Below, piece after piece: positions 6,643-13,891 of a stretch of 17,206 nucleotides of DNA (positions within the stretch are counted from its first letter, which is position 1; every line of letters begins with the position of its first letter). This stretch comes from JBBSVE01 sp038233815. GTDB lineage: Bacteria > Pseudomonadota > Alphaproteobacteria > Rhodobacterales > Rhodobacteraceae. Position numbers and translations under genes: made by a program. Under the pieces are notes generated by a model. That model was not told the DNA's origin. It saw only the letters and a program-made list of their open reading frames with translations, and did not search any database. The stretch is taken from NCBI GenBank assembly GCA_038233815.1, contig JBBSVE010000059.1, positions 1 through 17,206 of the forward strand, read 5' to 3'.

Positions 6643-7665
6643 ATGACGGCGCTGACGAAATACCAGAAGCTCGAGAGTGCGGGTCTCTGGCGGTCCGGGC
6701 GCACGGCGCAGTTGCGCGAGGTGGTGGTCAATCTGGGCGACACCTCGCTTGTGCTGACCGACCCACGCACCGGACAAGCGCTGGCGCACTGGTCGCTGCC
6801 TGCGCTGGACCGGCTCAATGCGAACGAGCATCCCGCCCTCTACAGTCCCGACCCGGAGGGGGCGGAGACGCTTGAGCTCGACGATGTCGACATGGTGGCG
6901 GCGCTGGAGCAGGTCCATTCCGTGCTCGACGCCGCGCGGCCCCATCCGGGACGCCTGCGGAACCGGATCCTCACCGGTCTGGCGCTGGGGATCGTGCTGA
7001 TCGGCGGGCTGTGGCTGCCCGGCGCGCTGATCCGGCATACGGCCGCTGTGATCCCCGCCTCCACCCGAAGCGATATCGGCAGGGTGGTGATGGCCGACCT
7101 CACCCGGATCACCGGACAGCCCTGCACCGGGCGGCGCGGTCAACAGGCGCTGGCAAAGCTCGGCCCACGCATCTTCGGACCGGGGCCCGCGCGCCGCATC
7201 GTCGTCGTGCGACGCGGGATTGAGACCGCCATCCACCTGCCGGGCCGCGAGATCGTGCTACCGGAGTCGCTGCTGGCCGAGGGTGACAGCGCGGACATTG
7301 CGGCGGGCGCGATCGTGGTCCAGGGGCTGATGGCTGACCGGAACGATCCGATGATCCCGCTTTTGCGGCATGCAGGCATCGCGGCGACGCTGCGGCTTCT
7401 GACCACCGGGGCGCTCGCCCCCGGGGAGGTCGCGGGCTACGCCGAAACGCTGGTCACGGCGCCGGTCGCTACGGTGCCGGACGCGGCCTTCCTCGCGGCA
7501 TTCGGCGCAGCGGGGGTTCCTGTCACGCCCTATGCGGAGGCGCGCTATCCGGGCACGCCGAAGGCTGACGCGCTGGCCGAGGGCGATCCTTTCGCCGACG
7601 CCGCCCCGCCGCCATTGCTGGCCGACGAGGACTGGGTCGGTCTGCAAGGCATCTGCGCGCAATAG
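6643..7665 (+). CDS. Membrane-anchored protein resembling an M48 metallopeptidase without HExxH
   Basis: A 340-residue protein with three parts. The N-terminal soluble region (1-95) is strand-rich (LREVVVNLGDTSLVLTD). One transmembrane helix lies at about 108-130 (RILTGLALGIVLIGGLWLPG). A C-terminal domain (about 135-305) reads like the core of M48 peptidases: IETAIHLPGREIVLPESLL resembles the strand-turn block NAFALPGGxIxVxxGLL that precedes the zinc motif, and LLRHAGIAATLRLLTTGAL resembles the helix after it. Where HExxH should fall, the sequence is VVQGLM (225-230), with no His or Glu ligand pair. I read it as a catalytically dead relative; this rests on pattern memory, not alignment. The gene sits between divergent and convergent neighbours and is probably monocistronic. 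Confidence 0.72.
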   Translation: MTALTKYQKLESAGLWRSGRTAQLREVVVNLGDTSLVLTDPRTGQALAHWSLPALDRLNANEHPALYSPDPEGAETLELDDVDMVAALEQVHSVLDAARPHPGRLRNRILTGLALGIVLIGGLWLPGALIRHTAAVIPASTRSDIGRVVMADLTRITGQPCTGRRGQQALAKLGPRIFGPGPARRIVVVRRGIETAIHLPGREIVLPESLLAEGDSADIAAGAIVVQGLMADRNDPMIPLLRHAGIAATLRLLTTGALAPGEVAGYAETLVTAPVATVPDAAFLAAFGAAGVPVTPYAEARYPGTPKADALAEGDPFADAAPPPLLADEDWVGLQGICAQ

Positions 7666-7672
7666 GGCGCCG

Positions 7673-8140
7673 TCAGCGCGCGGAGGCACCGACCGGCCTT
7701 TGCGGCACGTCGCGGGTCCAGACACCGTCCTGCTGCGTCTGTCCCAGCGCCGATCCGATCCCGCGTCTGGGGTTCAGACGCCCGTCCTGCCAGGCGCGCT
7801 TGTAGCCGGGGGGAACCATCGGCGCGAGCCTCACGACCTCGGGTGCGGCCCGCGGCGGCACCGGCGTCGCAACGGCGGGGCGGGAGAACGAGGGCGCATA
7901 GCCGCACAGCGGCTCTCGCCTGCCATCAATCCGCGCAATCCATGCCACGCGCCCCCCGGTCGTCACGCGGGCGAAGACGCACCCGCGGCTATCGATATAC
8001 TGCGCGCCCCGGAACGCAGCCGGAGGCACCTCCCTCGGGCCGGCCTGCGCGGCCGAGAGCCCGGCGCAGAGCGCAAACAGCCAGAGGCCCACGATCCGTA
8101 TCTCCATTCCGCGCGCCGCCTTTCGTCGATGTCCGATCAT
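7673..8140 (-). CDS. Small secreted hypothetical protein with two cysteines
   Basis: A 155-residue protein with an N-terminal Sec signal (hydrophobic IVGLWLFALCAGLSAAQA, likely cleavage after AQA at residue 33). The mature part has two Cys, Cys54 in SRGCVFAR and Cys79 in EPLCGY, that could form a disulfide in the periplasm. A Pro-rich linker (about 88-112) and a C-terminal block (GYKRAWQDGRLNP, then VWTRDVPQRP) follow. These blocks remind me of regions preceding the SPOR domain in envelope proteins of Rhodobacteraceae, but no SPOR domain is present here. Function is unknown. The start at 8140 is supported by GGAGGG 6 bases upstream; an internal ATG at 8107 gives a shorter signal peptide and has a weaker site. 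It lies 39 bases after upp on the same strand with no clear terminator between, so read-through from the salvage operon is possible. It converges on the M48-like gene with a 7-bp gap. Confidence 0.75.
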   Translation of the reverse strand: MIGHRRKAARGMEIRIVGLWLFALCAGLSAAQAGPREVPPAAFRGAQYIDSRGCVFARVTTGGRVAWIARIDGRREPLCGYAPSFSRPAVATPVPPRAAPEVVRLAPMVPPGYKRAWQDGRLNPRRGIGSALGQTQQDGVWTRDVPQRPVGASAR

Positions 8141-8146
8141 GCTAGG

Positions 8147-8152
8147 CCCTCC
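8147..8152 (-). promoter_or_regulatory. Strong ribosome binding site deciding the start at 8140
   Basis: The minus strand reads GGAGGG 6 bases before the ATG at 8140. This favours the longer signal peptide over the internal ATG at 8107. Confidence 0.6.
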
Positions 8153-8179
8153 GGATCTCAGAATCGTTAACGGCCACGC

Positions 8180-8815
8180 CTATTTCGTGCCGAACATGCG
8201 GTCGCCCGCATCGCCGAGCCCCGGCACGATATAGCCGTGCTCGTCGAGATGGCTGTCCACCGCCGCCGTCACGACCGGCACGTCGGGATGCGCCTCGCGC
8301 ATCCGCGCGATACCCTCGGGCGCGGCAAGAAGGCAGAGGAACCGCAGGTTCGCCGCGCCCTGCTCCTTCAGAAGGTCGATCGCCGCGACCGAGGAGTTGC
8401 CCGTGGCCAGCATCGGATCGACAACGATCGTCATCCGCGCGTCGAGCGCGTCGGGAACCTTGCAGTAATACTGCACCGGGCGCAGCGTCTGGGGGTCGCG
8501 GTAGAGCCCCACGAACCCGACCCGCGCCGCCGGGATCAGCTCCAGTATCCCGTCCAGAAGCCCGTTGCCTGCCCTGAGGATGGAGATAAGCGCCAGCTTC
8601 TTGCCCTCCAGCACCGGCGCGTCGATCGTCTGGAGCGGCGTCTCGATCCGGCGCGTCGTCATGCCCAGCCCGCGCGTCACCTCGTAGGCGAGAAGCAGGC
8701 TGATCTCGCGCAGGAGTCTGCGAAAGCTCGCGGTGGAGGTGTCCTTGTCGCGCATCAGCGACAGCTTGTGCTGAACCAGCGGATGGCCCACGACGGTCAG
8801 GTGGTCGTCAGTCAT
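8180..8815 (-). CDS. upp: Uracil phosphoribosyltransferase
   Basis: Converts uracil and PRPP to UMP and pyrophosphate, salvaging the base released by DeoA. The 211-residue length is typical. Recognisable parts are the N-terminal VVGHPLVQHKLSLMRDKDT (8-26), the effector/PRPP-side ISILRAGNGLLDGI (77-90), the PRPP-binding loop VVDPMLATGNSS (131-142) and the uracil-binding C-terminus YIVPGLGDAGDRMFGTK (195-211). The loop has TGNS where many homologues have TGGS, a variation I believe is common in this clade. It is the last gene of the salvage operon; its ATG overlaps the end of the add-like gene by 8 bases, which suggests translational coupling. Confidence 0.97.
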   Translation of the reverse strand: MTDDHLTVVGHPLVQHKLSLMRDKDTSTASFRRLLREISLLLAYEVTRGLGMTTRRIETPLQTIDAPVLEGKKLALISILRAGNGLLDGILELIPAARVGFVGLYRDPQTLRPVQYYCKVPDALDARMTIVVDPMLATGNSSVAAIDLLKEQGAANLRFLCLLAAPEGIARMREAHPDVPVVTAAVDSHLDEHGYIVPGLGDAGDRMFGTK

Positions 8816-9779
8816 CGCGGTCCTCCAGCCGTTTGCGCACCAGCGTTCGGGTATCGGCATCGCAGAAGGCCGCGTCAAGGGCGGTGCGCCCGAGGGTGGC
8901 GAAGACGCCTGCATCCCAGTCGAACGCATCCGCCAGCCGGTCGCATTGTTCGCGCATCGAGGCCCCCCGGAACGCCTCGCATCCGGTCGCGATGGTGACT
9001 TTCACGCCGCGCTCGAAGAGCCGTCCCACCGGATGCGCGCGCCAGTCCGGGACCAGGCCGAGCGCGATGTCCATCGCCGGGCGCGCCACCAGCACGGTGC
9101 CGCCTTCGGCGAGCGTGTCGACCAGCGCCAGATCCTCCACCGCCCGCCCGCCATGGCCGATCCGGTCCACGCGTAGGTCGCGCAGCGTATCGCGAAGAGC
9201 CTCCGGCCCGCGCCGCTGACCGGCATCGGCGAAAAGCCCGAGCCCCGCCTCGCGCGCCATGTCGAACGCATAGGAAAAGTCGCGCGGGGTGCCCACCGTC
9301 TCGTCGCCCGACAGGCCGAAGCCCGCGACGAAAGCGCCTGCCGTCTCGGCCGCACAGCGCGCCGCCTGCCGCGCGCGGTCCGGTCCGTCGTGGCGCAGGC
9401 AGGTGACGAGGCCACGTGCCACGATGCCTGCGCGCGCCTCCGCCGCCTCGCGGACCGCGTCCACACGCTCGCGCCAGGCGGAAAGGTCGCCGGGCGCGTC
9501 GGGCGTGAGGGACAGTTCCGCATAGATCACGCCACCCTCGGCCGCGCGCTCGAGAACCTCCAGCGTCAGGCGGTGATGGTCTTCGGGAGAGCGCGGGACC
9601 GATGCCACGGCCGCGTGGACCCGTCGGAACTCGGGATAGCCGTCGAACGCATAGCCGCCGTCCGGTGCAAAGACCCCCCCGATATCCCGGCGGTTCCGTT
9701 TGGCCATGTCGCGGATCAGGCCCGGCGGGGCGGCACCGATGAGGTCGATATGCAGGTCGATCGGACACGGGGCGGTCAT
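8808..9779 (-). CDS. Adenosine deaminase-like protein with degenerate active site
   Basis: A 323-residue protein collinear with bacterial adenosine deaminase along its whole length. Retained family blocks include GAAPP (15-19), YAELSLTPD (86-94), GFGLSGDE (153-160) and RIGHG (206-210). Active-site positions are replaced. HxH is His10-Ile-Asp12, HAGE is DAGQ (185-188), the CPxSN block is RPAMD (233-237), and the TDDP metal and catalytic aspartates are TGCE (265-268). Zinc-dependent deamination by the known mechanism therefore looks impossible; only His10 and His209 survive. There is no stop, frameshift or change in composition, so the gene appears maintained. Its ATG overlaps the deoB stop (ATGA) and its end overlaps upp, so it is made with the salvage enzymes. 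It may be a pseudoenzyme with a structural or regulatory role, or an enzyme using different chemistry. The symbol add is withheld because activity is doubtful. Confidence 0.9.
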   Translation of the reverse strand: MTAPCPIDLHIDLIGAAPPGLIRDMAKRNRRDIGGVFAPDGGYAFDGYPEFRRVHAAVASVPRSPEDHHRLTLEVLERAAEGGVIYAELSLTPDAPGDLSAWRERVDAVREAAEARAGIVARGLVTCLRHDGPDRARQAARCAAETAGAFVAGFGLSGDETVGTPRDFSYAFDMAREAGLGLFADAGQRRGPEALRDTLRDLRVDRIGHGGRAVEDLALVDTLAEGGTVLVARPAMDIALGLVPDWRAHPVGRLFERGVKVTIATGCEAFRGASMREQCDRLADAFDWDAGVFATLGRTALDAAFCDADTRTLVRKRLEDRDD

Positions 9780-10975
9780 GAAAGGAAGCTCCGCCCCGGG
9801 CCGTCCGGGGGCAGGCCCAGATGCGTCGCGACCGACGCGCCCACATCGACGAAGGCGCAGTGCCCGATCTCCCCCGCGCCCACGCCGGCGCAAAGGACGG
9901 GGACACGCTCGCGGGTATGGTCGGTGCCGCGGAACGTGGGATCGTTGCCGTGGTCGGCGGTGAACACCGCGAGGTCGCCCGGTCTCAGATGCCGCAGAAA
10001 CGCCCCCACCCGGCCATCGAACCATTCGAGCGCGCGGGCATAGCCAGACACGTCGCGACGATGGCCCCAGAGGCTGTCGAACTCGACGAAATTGGCGAAC
10101 ACCAGCGCGCCCTCCTCCGCCCGATCCAGAAGCCCGTCGATCCGGTTGAAAAGGTCTGCGTCCGACTCGCCCTTGTGCAGCCGCCCCACCCCCCGCATGG
10201 AGAAGATGTCGCCGATCTTGCCCACCGCATGGGTCGCCCGCCCCGCACCCGCCGCCCGGTCGAGGAGCGTGGGCGCGGACGGTACCATCGCGAAATCGCG
10301 CCGGCCGGGCGTGCGCTCGAAAGCGCCGTCCCGGCCGGTGAAGGGCCGCGCGATGACACGGCCCACGTTCATGGCATGCACCTCGGGCGCCAGATCCCGG
10401 CAGAGCGCCACCAGCCGTTCCGTCCCGAACGCCTCCGCGTGCGCCGCGATCTGGAGGACGGAATCGGTGGAGGTGTAGCAGATCGGCCAGCCGGTCCGCA
10501 GATGCGCCGCGCCGAAGCGGTCGACCACCTCCGTCCCCGGCGCATGACAGTTGGCGAGCGTGCCCCCGGTTCCCGCGAGCGCCGCGATCCGGGCCATCAG
10601 CGGCGCGGGAAAGGCCGGAACCTCTTGCGGAAAGCGATGCCAGTCGAAGGTCACCGGCACGCCCGCGAGCTCCCAATGGCCCGACGGCGTGTCCTTGCCG
10701 GTGGACCGCTCCGTCGCCGCCCCCCAAAGCCCTTGCGGGATCGCCTGAAATCCCGGCATCGCGGCCCCCGAGGCGAGCCGCACCGCCGCCCCCAGCCCCA
10801 GTCCATCGAGATGCGGCAGCGCCAGCGGTCCGCTCCGCCCCTCGGGGGCCAGACCCTCGGCGCAGTAGTCGGCGATATGGCCCAGCGTGTTGGCACCGTC
10901 GTCGCCGAACGCATCCGCATCGGGCGCGCCGCCGCAGCCGACGGAATCCATCACGATCAGGAAGGCGCGTGGCAT
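9776..10975 (-). CDS. deoB: Phosphopentomutase
   Basis: Interconverts (deoxy)ribose 1-phosphate and 5-phosphate using two Mn ions, handling the sugar phosphate released by nucleoside phosphorylases. The 399-residue length fits the family (about 390-410). Visible are the N-terminal metal site VMDSVGCGGAPDA (8-20), DGANTLGHI (26-34), the phosphorylated-threonine loop TGKDTPSGHWE with Thr96, TSTDSVLQIAAH, and the C-terminal metal site TADHGNDP (339-346) with GTDHTRE (350-356). All metal-binding blocks look intact. One small oddity is HAE where many members have HEE after IAA. The start ATG shares one base with the deoA stop (TGATG), and the stop overlaps the next ATG, so translation is likely coupled in both directions. 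Confidence 0.96.
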   Translation of the reverse strand: MPRAFLIVMDSVGCGGAPDADAFGDDGANTLGHIADYCAEGLAPEGRSGPLALPHLDGLGLGAAVRLASGAAMPGFQAIPQGLWGAATERSTGKDTPSGHWELAGVPVTFDWHRFPQEVPAFPAPLMARIAALAGTGGTLANCHAPGTEVVDRFGAAHLRTGWPICYTSTDSVLQIAAHAEAFGTERLVALCRDLAPEVHAMNVGRVIARPFTGRDGAFERTPGRRDFAMVPSAPTLLDRAAGAGRATHAVGKIGDIFSMRGVGRLHKGESDADLFNRIDGLLDRAEEGALVFANFVEFDSLWGHRRDVSGYARALEWFDGRVGAFLRHLRPGDLAVFTADHGNDPTFRGTDHTRERVPVLCAGVGAGEIGHCAFVDVGASVATHLGLPPDGPGRSFLS

Positions 10976-12294
10976 CAGCCGATCCGGCGGTGGATCAGCG
11001 GGGGCTCTTCGGGCGCCGCCTCCGCGATGCGGTAGGCCGCCTGCACGGCCGCCACGGCGCGGTCGGCGTCTGCCTCGGTCGCAGCATGGACCATCGCGAT
11101 GGGGACGCCGTGGGTCACATCCTCGCCGATGCCCGCGATGTCCGACAGCCCGACCGACGGGTTGATCCGCTGGCCCGCCTGCATCCGTCCGCCGCCGAGC
11201 CGGACCACCGCGTGACCCAGCGCCTCCGTGTCGATGGCCGCGATGAAGCCCTGCCCGGGGCTCGGCACCTCGCGCATCACCGGGGCGGAGGGCAGCCGGT
11301 CGGGCCACCGCTCCACGAAATCCGCCGGTCCGCCCTGTGCCGCGACCATGCGGCCAAACACCTCCGCCGCGGCGCCGCTTTCGAGCGCCTGTATCACCCG
11401 CCCTGCCCCGTCCTCCGCGTCGAGTGCCAAACCGCCCAGCGCCAGCGCCTCGCCGCCCAGCGCCGCCGCCAGATCCCAGAGCGCCACGTTGACCGAGGTG
11501 CCGGTCAGCGTCTCCATCACCTCGATCACCTCGAGCGCGTTGCCCGCCGCGGTCGCCAGCGGCTGGCTCATGTCGGTGACCAGTGCCGCCGTCATGCAGC
11601 CCGCGCCCTGCGCCGTGCGAACGAGCGCCGTGGCCAGCGCCTCGGCCTCAGGCCGCGTCTTCATGAATGCGCCGGAGCCGACCTTGACGTCGAGGACCAG
11701 CGCCTCCAGCCCCGCTGCGAGCTTCTTGGACAGGATCGAGGCCACGATGAGGTCGATACTGTCCACCGTGCCGGTCGCGTCGCGGATCGCGTAAAGCCGC
11801 CGATCGGCGGGTGCGATCTCCTCGCTGGCCGACAGGATCGCGCAGCCCACCCCGGCGATCTGGCGCCTGAGGTCGACCTCGGTCATTGCGGTGCGAAAGC
11901 CCGGGATCGCCTCCAGCTTGTCGAGCGTGCCGCCGGTATGGCCGAGCCCCCGGCCGGAGATCATCGGCACGAACGCCCCGCAGGCCGCAAGTGCAGGGGC
12001 CAGCAGCAGCGACACGCAATCCCCGATCCCGCCGGTCGAATGCTTGTCGAGGACCGGCCCGTCGAGATCCCACGCCAGCCGCGCGCCGCTGTCGCGCATC
12101 GCCCGGGTGAGTGCGACACATCCCGCCTCGCCCAGACCGTTCGCGCAGATCGCCATTGCAAAGGCCCCCGCCTGCGCGTCGCTGACCTCACCCGAGGCGA
12201 GACCTGCCGCGAACCAGCCCAGATCGTCCGCCCCGACTGGCTGTCCATGGCGCAGTCGAGCCAGGATCGCGCGGGCCGACGGCGTCTCGGTCAT
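10975..12294 (-). CDS. deoA: Thymidine phosphorylase
   Basis: Splits thymidine or deoxyuridine with phosphate into the base and 2-deoxyribose 1-phosphate, which DeoB processes. The 439 residues match the usual length. The phosphate loop KHSTGGIGD (84-92) and the pyrimidine-phosphorylase signature SGRGLGHTGGTLDKLE (113-128) are intact, followed by YAIRDATGTVDSI and LDVKVGSGAFMKT, both typical of this family. The C-terminal alpha/beta domain (about 340-430, GQGFIAAIDTEALGHAV) is present. The closest alternative is a pyrimidine-nucleoside phosphorylase of broader range; the length and operon favour DeoA. The start overlaps the cdd stop as ATGA. The gene is read with deoB, the add-like gene and upp. 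Confidence 0.96.
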   Translation of the reverse strand: MTETPSARAILARLRHGQPVGADDLGWFAAGLASGEVSDAQAGAFAMAICANGLGEAGCVALTRAMRDSGARLAWDLDGPVLDKHSTGGIGDCVSLLLAPALAACGAFVPMISGRGLGHTGGTLDKLEAIPGFRTAMTEVDLRRQIAGVGCAILSASEEIAPADRRLYAIRDATGTVDSIDLIVASILSKKLAAGLEALVLDVKVGSGAFMKTRPEAEALATALVRTAQGAGCMTAALVTDMSQPLATAAGNALEVIEVMETLTGTSVNVALWDLAAALGGEALALGGLALDAEDGAGRVIQALESGAAAEVFGRMVAAQGGPADFVERWPDRLPSAPVMREVPSPGQGFIAAIDTEALGHAVVRLGGGRMQAGQRINPSVGLSDIAGIGEDVTHGVPIAMVHAATEADADRAVAAVQAAYRIAEAAPEEPPLIHRRIG

Positions 12295-12677
12295 GCCATA
12301 TGCGCGGCGGAGAACATGCCCGGCAGCAGGTCCGCCACCGTCACCGACCGCTGCGCGCCCGCCACGGTGCACATGGTCACGGTCACATCAGCGTCCGCGA
12401 ACTCCGCGATCTTCTGGCGGCAGCCGCCGCAGGGAGGCACCGGCTCCGGGCTGTCGGCGATCACGAGGATCTCCGCGATCCGCCGGTCGCCCGACGCGAT
12501 CATGGCGGAGATGGCACCGGCCTCGGCGCAGGTGCCTTCGGGATAGGCCACATTCTCCACGTTGCAGCCCACATGGACGTGGCCTTCCACCGACCGCAGG
12601 GCCGCACCGACCCGGAAGCGGGAATAGGGCACGTGGGCATTCTCGCGCACCGATGTCGCGGATTCGAGCAGGGTCAT
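12291..12677 (-). CDS. cdd: Cytidine deaminase
   Basis: Deaminates cytidine and deoxycytidine to uridine and deoxyuridine, supplying DeoA with substrate. The 128-residue protein has the small tetrameric Cdd layout: PYSRFRVGAAL (17-27), GCNVENVAYPEGTCAEAGAI (37-56) with zinc Cys50 and catalytic Glu52, and PCGGCRQKIAEF (82-93) with zinc Cys83 and Cys86. All catalytic and zinc residues are intact, unlike the adenosine deaminase-like gene in the same operon. It is the first gene of the salvage cluster. The start at 12677 is set by GGAGG 5 bases upstream; the open frame extends a little further upstream but without a better site. A 57-bp gap separates it from the upstream VOC-cupin gene. Confidence 0.97.
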   Translation of the reverse strand: MTLLESATSVRENAHVPYSRFRVGAALRSVEGHVHVGCNVENVAYPEGTCAEAGAISAMIASGDRRIAEILVIADSPEPVPPCGGCRQKIAEFADADVTVTMCTVAGAQRSVTVADLLPGMFSAAHMA

Positions 12678-12682
12678 CGGGG

Positions 12683-12687
12683 CCTCC
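12683..12687 (-). promoter_or_regulatory. Ribosome binding site of cdd
   Basis: GGAGG on the minus strand, 5 bases before the ATG at 12677. It is the strongest initiation signal in the salvage operon and fixes the cdd start. Confidence 0.65.
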
Positions 12688-12702
12688 GGTTGTGCGCGCC
12701 CG

Positions 12703-12731
12703 AGTTTGCCGTCGGACGGACCGCGTTGCAA
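12703..12731 (-). promoter_or_regulatory. Weak candidate promoter for the cdd-deoA-deoB-add-upp operon
   Basis: On the minus strand TTGCAA (12731-12726) and CAAACT (12708-12703) are spaced by 17 bases in the 57-bp gap before cdd. Both hexamers match the consensus only partly. Read-through from the VOC-cupin gene is an alternative, since no terminator is visible in this gap. Confidence 0.28.
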
Positions 12732-12734
12732 GGG

Positions 12735-13820
12735 TCAGGCTCGCTCCGTCTCGAACCGGCCCGGCAGCGACACTTCGAGAAGCTCCAGATCGCTTGTCGG
12801 ATCGGTGTAGCGTGTGGCAAAGCCTGGCGGGATGGCGAAGGCGTCGCCCTTCGTGAGGCGCTGGCTCTCGCCTCCCTCCCCCTCCAGCGTCATCTCGCCT
12901 GACATGACGTAGGTAAAGAGGATGTCGCCGTGATGAACGGTGCGCGGCGGCGCGCCGCCAGAGGGTCGGGCGACCATGACGGAGGCCACGCCCTTGGTGT
13001 TCTCGTCGATGGTGGTGTCACGCGCTTCGAACCCCGGGATACGGAACGGGCGAAACACGCCCCTCGCGCCGACATTGTGAACGAACCGCTGGCCCTGCCA
13101 TTCGCGGTCGGGGCGGAGGTGGGGCGTGGGGAGGGTCATGTCGTGGTCGATCTCGGTCACATGCTCGGCCGGGACGCCGATCTCGATCACCTCGATGCCG
13201 TCGGATGCCTCCAGCACGCGGTGCCGGATCTGGGGCGGCTGGATGAAGCAGTCGCCGGCATGGATGCGGATCCGGTCGCCCTGATCCTCGTAGACCACGT
13301 CGACCCAGCCCGCGACGCAGAAGATGAGCTGAAAGCCGACGCGGTGGAAATGCACCATGTCGGGCACCGGGCCGCCATCGGGAATGCGGATATGGCTCGC
13401 GATGATCGACCCGCCGAGCCGGTCGGGGATGAGATCGCGGTAATGCATTCCCGCGCGGCCGATGACCCACGGCGCGCTGTCGGCCAGCCGGCGCACGACG
13501 AAGGCATGTTTCGTGACAGGCATGACCATCGGCGGGTTGAGCGCGTCAATCTCCACCCGCGTGCCGTTCGGTGCGGTGAGCGCGCGCTTGCCGTCCGCGA
13601 ACGCATCCGGCGCGTCGGTCAGGATGCGGATCGTGCCGGGCGCCTCGAGTGCCCCCTTCTGAAGCCGGAGGCGCAGACCGTGGCCCGACATCACCGCCAC
13701 CTCGGGATCGTCGGCGGGATAGATCGAGTCGAGTCGCATCCCCAGCACCTTGGTATAGAACGGCAGATCGTCCCGCAGGTTCTGTGTCGGAAGCCTGATC
13801 TCCGCGCGTGTCTCGCCCAT
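12735..13820 (-). CDS. VOC (glyoxalase-fold) domain fused to two cupin domains
   Basis: A 361-residue fusion, probably cytosolic because no signal peptide is seen. Residues 1-100 look like a vicinal-oxygen-chelate module (IRLPTQNLRDDLPFYTKVLG, then GLRLRLQ and APNGTRVEI). Residues about 105-225 form a first cupin with His157, His159 and Gln164 (VHFHRVGFQ, where Gln replaces the usual Glu) and a second motif GDCFIQPPQIRH with His200. Residues about 270-355 form a second cupin (TVHHGDILFTYVMSGE, GDAFAIPPGFATRY) whose motif-2 His is replaced by Tyr or Arg, so its metal site is probably lost. The first cupin could still hold a metal. Substrate is unknown; both folds are common in dioxygenases and isomerases of aromatic or sugar catabolism. 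The start at 13820 is preceded by GGGGGAG about 9 bases upstream. The gene is divergent from maeB and may be controlled by the nearby palindrome. Confidence 0.82.
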   Translation of the reverse strand: MGETRAEIRLPTQNLRDDLPFYTKVLGMRLDSIYPADDPEVAVMSGHGLRLRLQKGALEAPGTIRILTDAPDAFADGKRALTAPNGTRVEIDALNPPMVMPVTKHAFVVRRLADSAPWVIGRAGMHYRDLIPDRLGGSIIASHIRIPDGGPVPDMVHFHRVGFQLIFCVAGWVDVVYEDQGDRIRIHAGDCFIQPPQIRHRVLEASDGIEVIEIGVPAEHVTEIDHDMTLPTPHLRPDREWQGQRFVHNVGARGVFRPFRIPGFEARDTTIDENTKGVASVMVARPSGGAPPRTVHHGDILFTYVMSGEMTLEGEGGESQRLTKGDAFAIPPGFATRYTDPTSDLELLEVSLPGRFETERA

Positions 13821-13877
13821 CGCCCTGTTCTCCCCCGCGTCCGGTGCGGAAGAAAGAGTGCGCGGGCGCGGGGGAAC

Positions 13878-13891
13878 TTTCAAGCTTGAAA
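13878..13891. promoter_or_regulatory. Perfect 14-bp palindrome, probable operator
   Basis: TTTCAAGCTTGAAA is a perfect dyad in an otherwise very GC-rich 161-bp divergent region. It lies 58-71 bases upstream of the VOC-cupin ATG and 90 bases before the maeB ATG. Length, AT-rich ends and the CAA/TTG half-sites resemble operators of dimeric winged-helix repressors such as the MarR family. No regulator gene is in the window. The binding protein is inferred. Confidence 0.55.

Noticed and set aside
8180..8815. TGNS instead of TGGS in the PRPP loop of Upp as an inactivating change
   Set aside because: The rest of the PRPP loop and the uracil-binding C-terminus are intact, and I believe this substitution is frequent in related bacteria.
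10969..12546. 525-codon plus-strand frame opposite deoA and cdd
   Set aside because: deoA and cdd on the minus strand have intact signature motifs; the plus-strand translation is low-complexity Arg/His/Gln.
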